64,000 bases of DNA from Terebella lapidaria (lineage: Eukaryota > Annelida > Polychaeta > Terebellida > Terebellidae): positions 64,151,977 to 64,215,976 of the forward strand of contig OX424555.1 of NCBI GenBank assembly GCA_949152475.1. Reading direction: 5' to 3'. Made by a program: the position numbers and the translations under genes. The notes beneath the pieces were generated by a model, which saw only the letters and a program-made list of their open reading frames with translations, searched no databases and had not been told where the DNA came from. How positions within the stretch are numbered: the stretch's first letter is position 1; each line of letters begins with the position of its first letter. Shown here in pieces: positions 21,991 through 33,425 of the stretch.

Positions 21991-22029
21991 ACAATGCATC
22001 ATTCTTATACATTCATTATATTAACGTGG

Positions 22030-22480
22030 TAGATTACCTAAAATGGTCCACTTTAACATCGTGCATGTCAGCGGCCATGTTTTCTTTGAAAGAATGAAAT
22101 GGCGTTCGAACACTAACAAACTTAGAGCTTCAAACAATGCCGGAATGCTACAGCTTGTGTGGGCCTATTTTATCCAATTGTGGTAGGAGAACATCATTAA
22201 TAGGCACACTTTTGAACGTGGTACAGCAAATGACTTCGTCGTAATTGGCCTATTTATCTGATGATGTGCCTAGGGATCTGGTGGTACCTTTTAACATACA
22301 GAGGTCGACAAGTATTCTATCGAACATGTCGACCTTGTTAATAATTAATTGCTGACTGCTTTCCACTCATCCTTGGTCCTGACTATAGTGATAAATGAGT
22401 GTTTATCCTATGAACATGTACACTGGAGAAATCATATATCATAATGAAAAAGAAGATACATGTAAAAAGTTTCACGAAAA
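22030..22480 (+). repeat. Dispersed repeat G, copy 1
   Basis: Shares its order with 29545-29900, 32860-33420, 60925-61325 and 63035-63370. The shared order is TTAGAGCTTCAAACA, CCAATTGTGGTAG/CATGA, GAACATCATTAATAGGCACA, GTAATTGGCCTATTTATCTG, ATGATGTGCC, ATGTCGACCTTGTTAATAAT and GGTCCTGACTATAGTGATAA. All copies run in the plus direction. No coding content is seen. Confidence 0.7.
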
Positions 22481-23569
22481 TAGAATCGGTGTCATGTAAT
22501 ATTTTGTTTTATTAAATTAATGTTAATTTACCGAATACGTTCAGAATTGTTTCTCGTATCACACAAAAGGAAGTACTTGTGTACATAAATGAGTTCATGA
22601 TACACCAAGGCAGGTTCGACTATATTACTCCAAACGGCAGAATTATTCTCCTTTTTATATTGTAACTCCCCTGTAACTTTGAAACGACAATTCATAAAAC
22701 TCAAAAAAGGAGTAAGCAGATTAATGACTGGTCGATATCCATGCTGACACTGGTGATTTGAATTTCTTACTTTCAACAGAATGTACACAATATCTGATGA
22801 TATATGACATTTGTTCTGTCAAAAGTTATATTATAATATACACTATGATTTTTTCAAACATAAATTTTCAAGGAATGAAATAATATTGTATGACATGGAC
22901 CATGGGCTGGTGAAATCGTTGTGACCGACAAAATCTGGTCTTTTTGAGAATATTCCAAGAACAATAATGTGATTATAAGTTTTAATAAGCCATATGAAAT
23001 CACTCTGGACCATGATTCTCCACAATAATGGCAATAAAACCAAAGATCGTTGTTATAACTGAAAAAAATTGATCCCATTTTACGGAATATTGAAATGTCT
23101 GAAATAATTATTTAGAAGCCTTGGAAAACAGGAAAACTCTCAATGAACAAGTACATAATCACACTTCTTACATGCGAAGCTATCTGAAGCCCTGCACCAG
23201 GATTTTTCCTGTATCTGCTTGAAACTACTATAAACTATAAGAATACAACAGAACATAACAGTGGACAAGAGAGTAGCACTGTGCATTAACATCAGTATGA
23301 GCATGGCAATATGATTGTACGTATTTCAATGAGCCAAACAAATCAATAGTGGGGTTTAATCCACGCATACTAGTTTGGGACTTGTGTTTTATTTCGCCAT
23401 AATTTGATAGTCTTCTATCAAGTTGACCACGACCCGAAAGATTGGGCCATATCAAACGGTCGTGTGCATAATGCAGGAAAAGGTCTTGTCAAAAACATTA
23501 TGGTTTGTAGAAAATGTAAATGATGTGCAACTGATAACCTTCATTTCCCATAAGCTGCAAAAACTTACG
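22481..23569. other. No gene recognised
   Basis: Frames up to 86 codons on the minus strand lack domains and splice context. I see no repeat shared with the rest of the window. Confidence 0.45.
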
Positions 23570-24885
23570 ATTGTAAAGTCCAACACATGATAATTGTTTG
23601 AATGTAATTTGTAGATGTACAGTCTATACATTCAGAATACATTCAAATTTGTTGATTAAATGTAACACGGAATTTGCAAGTTCACCAGGGCACAGTTTGT
23701 AGTATACATCGACAAAAAACACTCCTGTAAGTTCAGAGGGGTTGCAATATAACAATAGAAATTCGACAGTGATTAACCTTTCACACAACGACAATCGAGA
23801 AAGCAATCATGTCCAAAACCACACTGGCCTTATCACGAACATAAAGCAATACAACAAAATTCAACTGTGTCATCGGGGGAGAGCATGAACATGTTATGCA
23901 ATATGAATAGTAACACATTGGACCTGTCAACACATCGCCACAGAGGGATGTGAGATGTGATAAATTTGCACTATCATGTACATTTGAAAAGGCCAGACGA
24001 TCCAATCGAGGTGTGTTTTTAAAGATAAATGAAGGTCTGACGTGTTCAGTTTCTTCATTAATTGCGGTGCGTCAAAACGGTTTTTGCAGTTTACTGGTGC
24101 TGATGGTTCGGGACAAGCAGCTTACTCACAGGATATTATTACACATGTTTATCAATATACTGGTTCACTATGTTATAGAATGTTTAGCTTTTTGCGTACT
24201 AAGTATAACATTGCCAGTGACGTGTTCGCTAGTTACGTTTTCGAAAAACTTGCATGTTTGATGTGTGTCAGCTGATCAACAATGATGAGAAGTTTTTTTT
24301 TCATCTACGGACGAGATGACAGTACGTGCAAGTACGTGAAGTGCGAGAAATAAACAGTTAATTACATTTATTAATAGGCAGATAAACTGAACAACAAGCT
24401 GTAACAAGTTAATGTAATCAGTTAACATCCTACTTGTTTTTGCCCATTTGATGTAATTACCACTGATAGTCTTATATGCACAAAGCCTTCAGGAATTTTT
24501 ATACTAATGGAATGATTCAGTTTTTTTAGAGACATGGCCATGCTGTGATTCTCATATATACACTTTTGCAATTCACTACATTTCTTTGAAGTGACATCGT
24601 TGCATTGCGTGCAACAAAATTGCCATGTAGAATTGTTGGTTTATTGGCATAATTATACATATTTGTGGTGGGTTGAGTGAAGTAGGCACACGACAAGCAC
24701 CATGGGGTCGATACGTTGTCTCTATTTCAATTGCTGTTCACGCTTCCCAAAAGAAGACAAAAATGATTATAGATGGGCAATCTTGTGTGTGGTAATGAAG
24801 ATCACGCTAAGCTATGTTATTCAGAGCCTATCTTCCAATGTACTAGCATTTAATGATCTGCCACTCATGAACTGACTCAGTAGCC
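23570..24885 (+). repeat. Segmental duplication block H (copy 1)
   Basis: Collinear with 36590-38980 plus 40530-40710. Shared islands: CAATAGAAA(T/C), GTTTGCACTATC/ATTTGCACTATC, AAGGCCAGA, GATGCGTTCAGT/GACGTGTTCAGT, GAGAAGTTTTTTTTTCATCT/GAGATTTTTTTACCTACC, TTTTTGAGACATG, TTTTGCAATT and TGGTG(G/A)GTT. Near 24715-24870 are CTATTTCAATTGCTGTTCAC, GCTTCCCA and CACGCTAAGCTA. Copies are strongly diverged. No frame is conserved. Confidence 0.7.
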
Positions 24886-24889
24886 TGTT

Positions 24890-24966
24890 GGCTTTTGATT
24901 GAGTAATTGCCACACACCTATTTCATTAGGAGTTTTAGTAGGTTGTTGAGCAGTTTTATATGTTAC
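24890..24966 (-). repeat. DR1 fragment, minus strand (left of an insertion)
   Basis: On the minus strand it matches the DR1 3' part (AACTGCTCAACAACCTACTA, then AAACTCC, GGTGTGTGGCAATTACTCAA). It stops at TTAC (24963-24966) and continues at 26031 after a 1.06 kb insertion. Confidence 0.75.
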
Positions 24967-26030
24967 CTAGACGTCAAGGCCTGAAGATGCCTTGGGGCAT
25001 TTCATGTGAGTTCTATTCCTAGCTGACATATACCTAAGAGACCGTGTCTAGAACCATGATGACTCTGGAACTGTCTGTGGTCAAAGTTTAAGTGACATAC
25101 CCCGCCAAAATACCCATCAGCCTAGTTTGTCTAGTGCCAGGAGGCCGGAATTGAGCTCCGTTTCGCTCTACGACACAACGTTTCCAAACAGGAAGTGCTG
25201 AGTCGGTAAAAATAAATTCGACACCAAGGGTCGTCTCGACCCATAATACCCACTAGACTAGTATGTCTAGTGCCAGAAGACCGGAATAGAGCTCTGTTTC
25301 GCTCTACGACGCACCGTTTCCGAGATACGGGCAAACAGGAAGTGCCGAGTTGGCGAAAAAAAAATCGACACCAGGGGTTGTCTCGACCCAAGATACCCTC
25401 TAGACTAGTTTGTCTAGTGCCAGGAGGCCGAAATTGAGCTCCGTTTCGCTCTACGACGCACCGTTTCCGAGATACGGCCAAACAGGAAGTGCCGAGTCGG
25501 CAAAAAAAAATTCAACACCAGGGGTCGATTCGACCCTAGATACCCCCTAGACTAGTTTGTCTAGTGCCAGGAGGCCGAAATTGAGCTCCATTTCGCTCTA
25601 CGACGCACCATTTCCGAGATATGCATGAAAGCCTCAAGGATGAATCAGCAAAAATTCTTCCGAGCTCTAGGTCAAAGGTCGTTCGACGGATTGATCCCAA
25701 AATCAATAAGATTCTTCCTGGGTGGTATATGAACTCCCATGCACAGAATACTTGCCATTGCATGAATACCTTTTGAGTTATCGCTCGGAAACCAAGTCTC
25801 AAAATCAACCTTGATTTCATCCTCACGGACCTCACGGACCCCGGAGCCACCTCCAAAACAATAGGGGTCTTCCATGTAATATTTCTGATCAGTGGTGCAA
25901 ATTTGGACAAGATCCGTTCAGGCGTTCCCGAGTTATTGATCGGAAACCAAACGGCCAAAAGTGAAAAAAAAAACAAAAAAAAAAAAAAACAGACAAAACC
26001 ATAAGGGCATTTCGGGCCGAAATGCCCTAA
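24967..26030 (-). mobile_element. Hairpin-capped element with 147 bp tandem repeats
   Basis: Flanked by TTAC on both sides (24963-24966 and 26031-26034) inside a DR1 copy. At the right end is a perfect palindrome (AGGGCATTTCGG pairing with CCGAAATGCCCT, 26004-26028), then ATGGTTTTGTCTG and a T-run on the minus strand, then ACTCGGGAACGCCT and ATTTGCACC stretches. The left half is a four-copy tandem array, 25098-25640, period 136-147 bp (TAGTTTGTCTAGTGCCAGGA, GAAATTGAGCTCCGTTTCGC, CCGAGATACGG, CAGGAAGTGCCGAGT). The left end has a GCCTTGGGGC mini-hairpin. Open frames of 116 and 146 codons are repeat shadows. Transposition class unknown. Confidence 0.75.
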
Positions 26031-26034
26031 TTAC

Positions 26035-26205
26035 ATCAGATGTACAGTAGAAACAACTACATTCCACACTGTCTTCTACTGATGACGTCATTGTGTCTTC
26101 AGATACAATATTTGAGTGGGCTTTGTTTCCATTCCAAAATGTTGTATTTAGATCGTTATTCTACATCATCCAAATCTCGTTGTTTTGTCACCGATGATCA
26201 CAAGT
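26035..26205 (-). repeat. DR1 fragment, minus strand (right of the insertion)
   Basis: On the minus strand it reads GAAACAAAGCCCACTCAAAT, ATGACGTCATCAG, GTTGTTTCTACTGTACA, i.e. DR1 in reverse. Together with 24890-24966 it rebuilds one minus-strand DR1 copy interrupted at a TTAC. Confidence 0.75.
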
Positions 26206-26284
26206 GCTTTATCATTGCTACATGTATTCGTTGACGCACATCAACATCACAATATTTCGACATCCTGCTCAATCACCGTGGATG

Positions 26285-26590
26285 TATGTATCAATCTATT
26301 ACCGCTGTTAACCAAATTTTGATGATACCAATAAAAAACCTAATGTCAAAAACTTTCAGAATAGAAACAAAGCCCAACCAAACATTCATATCTGAGGCCA
26401 CACTGGCGTCATCAGGGGCAGACAGTGTGTAACTATAGTTGTTTCTACTGTACACCAGATGAACTTTGTGTACAACTGCCCAACAACGTATCAAAACAAT
26501 TTAGAAATCCGAAACAAACCCCGTGAAATAGGTGTATGACAAGTACATAAGTACCCAATCACAAGCCAAAAGGCTACTGAGTTGATGGTA
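26285..26590 (+). repeat. DR1 dispersed repeat, single near-complete copy
   Basis: Runs from ATCAATCTATTACCGCTG through GAAACAAAGCCCAACCAAAC, CACTGGCGTCATCAGGGGC, GTTTCTACTGTACACCAGAT, CAACTGCCCAACAACGTAT and GACAAGTACATAAGTACCCA to CTACTGAGTTGATGGTA. It lacks the 3' part of the array unit (TCCTCGGGGACAG...), suggesting that part was acquired when the 363 bp array formed. It faces the minus-strand copy 80 bases away. Confidence 0.85.
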
Positions 26591-27119
26591 GAGCAATAAT
26601 CACTTTTAGAATTGACAAATTTAAATGTATTCATTCTGCGATAGCTTTATTTTGTCTATTGAATGAGAAATCGTACAACTTTGGGTCTGGAAATGTGTAC
26701 GTGCCTAAATTGAGTTTCCAAATCAAGATTCAAATTCGGGCCAGTCAATCTCGCATCATTTTTTTCCCTCAAAGCGGCCCGCCTTGTGGGCGAGTTTTAT
26801 ACACAGTCTGATGACGTCATTGGTATGTGTCTTGATACTGTGGCAACCGGCAATATAGGCAGGCCGATCATTCTCTATTCACTGTTTTCACGCACGAATA
26901 ACGGCAATTTTCTGAGTATCTTTTGTCGAACTGTGCATATTTCCTATATATTCCCGACTATCTCGAGATGTACTTTCAAGATTGCGTGACAAACAAGAAA
27001 GCTAAATTTGGCTGATTTTAATATTGATTCCAACTTTAATAATTGAAATACCATATGGTTCATTCCTCCGTCTCATAACAATCCATTTCATAGTATCTAT
27101 ATAAATGAAGCTAATAAAT
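26591..27119. other. No gene recognised
   Basis: One 67-codon frame at 26786-26989 has no domain. No shared repeat seen. Confidence 0.45.
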
Positions 27120-28150
27120 CACGCGTAGATGTCGTATTGAATCTGTGATCAGTCAAAAGCATCTGCCGACAAGTCGTGAATGACACGGCCAATTAAAATA
27201 TCCCACATACGTTGCATTGAATTGAAGCCACTAATTTTTTTATATTAAGCCACATTCTGTGGTCGTGCCAAAACGGCTGTTCCAATTTATGGACACATCC
27301 ACTGGAAATCGTTGACATCAAAAATAAACAACGTTTGTTGATAATTCTCGTTGAAGAATGAAATGAACAACAACACGGTAGGATACCAAGCTATAATCGG
27401 GATAAAAAAAAATTGACTCGATGTCTGTGACGTAACTTCGCCTCTCATGTCTCAAATCACAACAGAGATCCCGCTGGAAATTTGTCGCGTTACAGACATC
27501 GAGCTAAACACATTTTATCCCTTAATCTCCGCCACCTGCTAAATTTACAGATGTGTTTACCGACATTTTAGGCATTTGATAGACACTAATATGGTTTGCC
27601 TACCTCAGCGGTGTTCATTTTTTCAACCTTTGGGTCCACGTCATCTTGAAGGGGTTGCAAAAATACAGAAAAATAGTAATTTTCAACACAATACAGTTAA
27701 GAGTAAAATGTTCCCCAAATACAGTAACACTACTCATTGTATGAAATGTTATTTATAATGTAGTAATAATGATTTATTCACTTGTTGGGCGCAGCGATGC
27801 CTATGATATTTCTGGGCGCTTCATACTGTGATACCATGTAAAAAAAGAATAATACATAAATGTGAGGAATGAGCAGAAACACTCAGTGTTAAATGCTTAT
27901 TTGAAAATTTGTTGTCTTCAGCTGTTCCTGGAAGCTCAGGACAAACATTGGGACATGAACAGGATGCGGATCAGGACACCATATCAAATATTTTGCGCCC
28001 TCGCCTACTAGCACAGGACAAACAACATTACGAAATAGTCCGGGGAAACATGGTATAATCACAGTATTGTTTTTTTCCGTGAAGGCGAATAAACGGGAAG
28101 CTATTCTTTGGAAGACTACAAGTAAACAAGGAAACTACCATAATATTATA
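27120..28150 (+). repeat. Segmental duplication block I (copy 1)
   Basis: Collinear with 41925-42765. Shared islands: GAATCTGTGATCAGTCAAAA, TTTATTCACTTGTTGG(G/C)CGCAG, ACATAAAT, ATGAGC(A/G)GAAACAC, GTTGTCTTCAG, CGCCCTCGCCTAC(T/C)AGCAC, AAATTACG/CATTACG and GGGAAGCTATTCT/TAGAAGCTATTCT. Some of the best-conserved stretches of the duplication are here, but no common open frame was found. Confidence 0.75.
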
Positions 28151-28200
28151 TGGTGCTTTCTACATCCTTTTCTCCATCATTTGACTCGACATGAATAGGA

Positions 28201-28535
28201 ATACACCCATTGTACTATTGGAAATTCGGTATTATCGCCCCATCGTTTTTCCCCCACTTGGCATTGACATTGCTGAAAGTGTCAGTGTACCAAACGCATA
28301 GCTCACACTGGGAATACCTTTGTTATGCGATTCTGTCTTCTATTTTCAATGAGGCTTCAATGCAATGCATGAACACAAACTTAATAAAGAATCTCATTAG
28401 ATGAGTAGTATTAAAGAGCTAAAAACCAATTTGATTCGTCTGGACAATCAGCAACCTGAGCAATGGCAAGGCCAAGTATGGGGAAAAACAATGGGGGCGA
28501 TAATACCGAATTTCCAATAGTGCAATGAGTGTATG
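28201..28535. repeat. Foldback: two ~90 bp inverted arms, ~160 bp loop
   Basis: 28205-28290 and 28452-28530 are inverted copies. Both contain ACTATTGGAAATTCGGTAT, TATCGCCCC, TTTTTCCCC, ACTTGGC and CATTGCT. The loop carries AT-rich non-coding sequence. There is no clear target duplication. The counterpart region of block I' does not show the pair, so it is a later insertion or local inversion. Confidence 0.7.
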
Positions 28536-28588
28536 GATATTTGACAACAAGATGTTGACTATGCAAAAAGAACTCTTGTTGCATCTTG

Positions 28589-28911
28589 CTGTAGCATTTA
28601 AATATTCGCAAGCATGATTTCTAACAGTACATGCCTGTAGCATTTAAATGTTCTCAAGTATGATTTCTAACAGCACATGCGTGTAGCATTTAAATATTCT
28701 CAAGCATGATTTCTAACAGTACATGCGTGTAGCATTTGAATGTTCTCAAGCATGATTTCTAACAGTACATGCGTGTAGCATTTAAATGTTCTCAAGCATG
28801 ATTTCTAACAGTACATGCGTGTAGCATTTGAATGTTCTCAAGTATGATTTCTAACAGTACATGCGTGTAGCATATGAATGTTCTCAAGCATGATTTCTAA
28901 CAGTACATGCC
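28589..28911 (+). repeat. 46 bp minisatellite, about seven copies
   Basis: The unit is GTAGCATTTAAATGTTCTCA followed by AGCATGATTTCTAACAGTAC and ATGCGT. Copies differ at a few positions (TTTAAAT/TTTGAAT, CAAGCATG/CAAGTATG) and the first is slightly divergent (ATTCGCAAG). Alternating variants suggest expansion of a two-unit block. Confidence 0.9.
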
Positions 28912-28924
28912 GATCTGAAGAACA

Positions 28925-29010
28925 GACAATAGTTTACACCCACACATTGCAGCAGGATATGTATACAAATTGAAACGTTACCATGAACCCAGTAAATTTG
29001 TAAACAAAAA
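28925..29010 (+). repeat. Segmental duplication block J (copy 1)
   Basis: Shares ACACCCACACATT, TTGAAACGT and AATTTGTAA with 42905-42985 in the same order. It is a short island continuing block I beyond the minisatellite. Confidence 0.5.
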
Positions 29011-29544
29011 TATTTAGCAAGGGAATAGGGGGATTCTATCTAGTGAGTTGATTGCAACAATATGTCTTCCATCTATTTAATGGTACGAATTTCTGGAATA
29101 TCCGCAATTTTATCAACGATTCGCGGTCTACGACTGTATCTGCTGTGGCTGCGAGTAACCATAACCGTAACTATAACCTGACAAGAAACAAGCAGGGGTA
29201 CTAGTATTGCCAAATTCATCCTGAATCTGAGGTTGGTGTCACTTGCAACAAGACACTTTCAAAAATATCTATACTTTCAATACGTCCAGCGCACGTCCTT
29301 GTGTGAGCTCGTCAATTATAAAAACACATCTAGTAAAAAACGATCCCATATGCAAGAAACAGTATGGTCTGCCAGAAGTTTACCCTGTTCATAATTGTTT
29401 GTTATACTCAGCTAATAAGTGGGTCATAAACTAGTATATTACATAGGAATCCGTTAAATATAAATATCATAACCTTAAACTGCTGACTGAATGATGAGTA
29501 TAAAATTATTTTGGCTTGTTTCCAAAATAGCAGCTTTTTTTTAC
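29011..29544. other. No gene recognised
   Basis: Mixed-composition sequence with frames of up to 63 codons and no domain. No clear repeat. Confidence 0.45.
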
Positions 29545-29905
29545 ACAAAAATCGTATGGTACATGAAGAATACCTTAGGCCAAGGTAGTGGCAATCTCCA
29601 TCCAACTGTGCCATGAAAACATCGTTAACGAGAGCACGTTGGAATTGTGCAGCATTTGACCTTCATTTAATTGGTCCATTTATCAGACGATGCGACAGGA
29701 TCTTCGGTCCTACCCTATCCCAATAGCCTGACAATATTGCGTCGTTAATAATTCATTGTTGAGTAGGTATCGCTCGCCACATGTCCTGACCTTTACGATG
29801 AAATAGTGTACAAAATGTATATTTTAATGAAATCATCCATCGGAGCTCGTTTCGTCTTACACACGAAAGTGTTAAACCAGTGAACGAAAAAAAAGATTGC
29901 TGAAA
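29545..29905 (+). repeat. Dispersed repeat G, copy 2
   Basis: Carries GAATACCTTAGGCCAAGGTA, GGCAATCTCCATCCAACTG, AAACATCGTTAACGAGAGCA, CGTTGGAATTGTGCAGC and TTGGTCCATTTATCAGACGA. It is closest by eye to the copies at 60925 and 63035, as expected if these are duplication counterparts. Confidence 0.75.
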
Positions 29906-29989
29906 TGAAATAAACATTCCCTAAGGCCTCCTATTAAAATGAAGTACAGCACTGACTACCTCAAAGAAAAACATCACAATCTGCATTCA

Positions 29990-30480
29990 CGTTGTGGTGT
30001 TATCGGAATAGTGCCTGAGGTTTTTCAGGTGTTTGTTTATCTTCGTTATTGGCACAGGCCGATATACTACACGTCGATGCTTGGTCGGGGAACGCTGGAT
30101 TGATATCTTGTACCAGAATTATCTACCAGTGAACCGCGGTTTCACATTGATCTAGATCAGAGCAATCCAAACCAATCCAGATTAGCGCATAGAAGTTGTT
30201 CCTTAATAGTTATAGGATATATTCTAGAAATAACAGCCATACGATGTGCTAGAAGCAACAGAAAGCATTAGCTATGTACATGTGCACCACAACACGGGTG
30301 ATAGCTTCTTGATGTTGAAAGTGTATTTTGCTCGACAACTGTCAGGAAATGTGGGTTTCTGTCTTTCAAAATCACTTTTCAGGCATTCCATTAGTTGACG
30401 CGATATCATGTTTCTGAAAGATTTCAGCTGTCTATGTTGGATATTTGCCACAGATATCTCTCGCTGTTTGTATAACAAAC
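29990..30480 (+). repeat. Segmental duplication block K (copy 1)
   Basis: Collinear with 63470-63930. Shared islands: ATCGGAATAGTGCC/ATCGTAATAGTGCC, ATAACAGCCATACGATGTG with GCTAGAAGCAACAG / ACATGGTGTGTTAGAAAGCA, TGAAAGTGTATTTTGCTCGA, CTGTCTTTCAAAATCACTTT, GGCATTCCATTAGTTGAC and CATGTT. Non-coding. Confidence 0.7.
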
Positions 30481-31384
30481 ATTCAACAGCTGTTTATCAA
30501 GTCAGGAGCACACGTTGTTTATCTTGTTATATTTCAAATGTATTAGCGGAGACGTTTGGCTAATGCCTACCTCAACCTGAGGAGCTACTCGTAAAAGGTG
30601 AAACTAAGTTATGGAATAACAATATATCTTGTTTGCGAGATTTTGGTTCAAAAGAAAGGTTGGGTGTGTGACAATAAATGCAGAATTAATCACGGTAATA
30701 CGATATACAGAGGGGATTAATTTTTTCCATTTTATACAGACCCATTCTGAAAGCTGATTCAATAGGAGGATTATTGCATTTGAAAGGGATCTAAGATATA
30801 AAAAAGTTCAACCTAGCATTCGTATGGTTATATTGCATTATCACTGGCAGACCTTCTTCATAGTCGAATGAACGAGAATACGTTTTACTGTGGTTCTCTT
30901 TTGTTAGTCCTTTTCCTTCTCGTGAAATAGTATATAATGGAACACCTACCATAACGGACTGCTCGCTCATAATACCGAGCTCACGGCTACCCGCCGGACA
31001 AGGATAGCGGGAAGAGCGGGATTCATCACTTGTCAGGAGGCGGGTTGATTACCCGAATTAACCTGTATCTGACGAAGGTGTCAGTTTCGGCCAGACGGCT
31101 TTCATATACAAAATGTGTGTCACTTACACCCGGCACAAAGCTTTATGTTAGTCGAGGACGTCACTAAGAATACGTGAAGGAAGAATGAACAATATAGAGA
31201 CAATCATCCTTATTGATACTCAATAATGAATTAGCGGTGTCGTCTAGTTATTTCATGTTATCATTACAAATGGAATTATTAATGAGATACTGTTGAATGC
31301 TGGATATCATCGGTTTCAATATTTACGTACATCTTGAACTCCATGCCTACAACATCATTCTTATGAAGTTGATATGGAAGAACT
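30481..31384. other. End of duplication unit 1; no gene recognised
   Basis: Lies between block K and the second F block. A frame of 82 codons (minus, 31279-31527) overlaps block F' and has no domain. If the duplication model is right, a counterpart should lie just past the right edge of the window. Confidence 0.4.
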
Positions 31385-32265
31385 AAAACTTCTTGTACAT
31401 AGTGTACCGTAGGTTGACTTGCGTCATCAGTCGAAACCAGAATTCCACGTTTCCTCAAAGGAGATATTGTAGTTTGGATTAAGCGATGGGGGACTGATGT
31501 GTTTACTGTGTGAGGTCCAGTGTCCAACTAATGCATTGTCTGTTTTCACAGTTACGAAATTATCTTAGTTGCTTGCTAGAACCATTGAGAGTTGGCAGCT
31601 GCGGTCCTTCTTAATGTCGGGTATTTGGCGTCAACTGTTTTTTTTCGACTACTTCAGACGTTTTAGACTTAAGAGTAATCGTACACAGGATGAACATAAA
31701 CATCCAGTATAATGACGAGGATAATCAGGCACCGTACAAAGATCAGTTCTGTTTTGTGAACTTTTTGGTCAAATTTCAGTAAGTTTGTCACGTGGAGTAT
31801 TTGTGAGGTTACAAAAGGATTTGTATTTCTTTCTTTAATTTCGACGAGATAGTCCCATCACAATTTAAAAGAGTATGAGTTGGGTTTTGGAGTACTGGGT
31901 ATTTGGTCCATTATCCTATCGGTATGGTCCTTTATCAGTCATACTTCCGGTTCCTACATTTTCATTTTCGACATGTTCAGTCCACTCTTATATATTGAAC
32001 AATATTCTTCAGAATAATTCAAGAGTCAGGCATTTTAGTTTTTGTGTATTTAAAAATGTTTGTTCAATGAAAAGGACCCAATTTGGCCATTTTCTTTTAA
32101 AAAATTGATGTATTCTCTACAAATTGGTGCATTAGACACCATCTGGGTGTTTTTAAAACCCTGTCGTTAACATTATGACGTATTAAAGTTTTTTGACAAA
32201 ATTGTGTCGTCCGAAATCAAGGTATTAGGTGTTTTGAGCCATTTCGAGCTCAAAACATATCCCCC
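31385..32265 (+). repeat. Segmental duplication block F' (copy 2)
   Basis: Counterpart of 17800-18665 about 13.6 kb away, same orientation. It begins with AACTTCTTGTACATAGTG and ends ATATCCCCCATTGTA. The host exon that precedes block F is not found upstream of F'. Beyond its end there is no DR1 array, so the array entered copy 1 after duplication. Confidence 0.75.
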
Positions 32266-32859
32266 ATTGTACATTTTCTCTGTCGTTAACTTCAGCCACT
32301 TTTTCTTTCATAATAGGATACTAGGAGTAAACTCCAAGAACACTTCAAGATGTGGCCTGAAAGTTGGCATGTTCAATTGGAAGGTGTTATATTAGCATTT
32401 CATTGGTGACATCAACTCTGACGTCAAATGAACCTAGATGGTCAAAACAGCCATTTTAGTCGATAATTTACCATTTTTAATAAACTATTTCATGATAGCG
32501 CTTAGACGCTGGTACATTCAAATAAGAGGTGTGTATTGTGCGTTCGGTAGCTTTGAATTTGACATTTGATGAACTTGGAACGACCACGTTTCTGGATATA
32601 TTAACAATACTGTAATAGTACTTCCCGATAGAGCTTGGATAATGTCCTTACAGCACTCCTGGCTGTATTAGTAAACCAGCCAAGTAAACACCCAAGTAAA
32701 ACAGCGATTGTTATTCTTATCAAGAAGAAGCTATTAGAACATCAGTAACTTACAGTAGGTATGTGTTATAAGCAATAAATCATATACAGAATGATGTGTG
32801 AGGAATGTCTGATTTAGGCATTGATGAGTTGGAGTGGTCAATTGCATTGCAATGTATAC
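32266..32859. other. No gene recognised
   Basis: No domain-bearing frame. Possibly the continuation of the duplication unit, which in copy 1 is displaced by the DR1 array and the Transib-like element. Confidence 0.4.
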
Positions 32860-33425
32860 TTTGGAAGTATAAAATGGCACTTGAACGTTAACAAACTTAG
32901 AGCTGCAAACACCGCCGGTTTGCTATGGGCCCATGCACTTATTTTTCTTCATCCAATTGTGGCATGGAAACATCGTTAACGGGCACACCATTGGAAGTGG
33001 CATCGCAGAGATCCTGGACGTAATTGGCCTATATAACTGCTGATGTGCCTGGAGATTTGGTGATTGCTTCCAATATACATACTTTCTCATACGGACCATG
33101 TCGATCTTATATGGAATACATTGTTCATAGCTGAGCCCCAAGAATCAATATTGACTTACTTTGGAACATACTTGAGAAACAATCATTTCTCAAAGTGTTA
33201 GCCCGAGAGAAGGACTGGCTCAAACGAAACATAAAGTAGGCAGTATACATCAGGTAGCACCAACCGCCTCTCAACCGCGATCAGGGTTACCATCTACCGG
33301 CCATCTACACCGATCTTGTTAATAGTTCATTGCAAGCATTGCATATCACTTGATCTTGATTATTGTGATATATGAGTGTTTATTGCAGGAAAATATTAAT
33401 TCGAGACATCATGATGAATTCATGT
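32860..33425 (+). repeat. Dispersed repeat G, copy 3
   Basis: Carries AACAAACTTAGAGCTGCAAA, CATCCAATTGTGGCATGGA, AACATCGTTAACGGGCACAC, GTAATTGGCCTATATAACTG and ATGTGCC. An inserted stretch is followed by CGATCTTGTTAATAGTTCAT and TATTGTGATATATGAGTGTT. It matches copy 1 at 22030-22480 best, fitting duplication counterparts 10.8 kb apart. Confidence 0.7.

Noticed and set aside
25131-25976. 116- and 146-codon minus-strand frames
   Set aside because: They lie in the 147 bp tandem array and the capped repeat, and repeat the same peptide because the DNA repeats.
24967-26030. Helitron call based on the terminal hairpin
   Set aside because: Helitrons insert between A and T without target duplication and end in CTRR after the hairpin. 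Here TTAC flanks the element and the palindrome reaches the very end, so the class is left open.
5578-26494. Shared minus-strand peptide (SAPDDASV) in two DR1 copies as evidence of a gene
   Set aside because: The similarity follows from DR1 DNA similarity; frames end quickly and in different ways, and other DR1 copies do not keep the frame.
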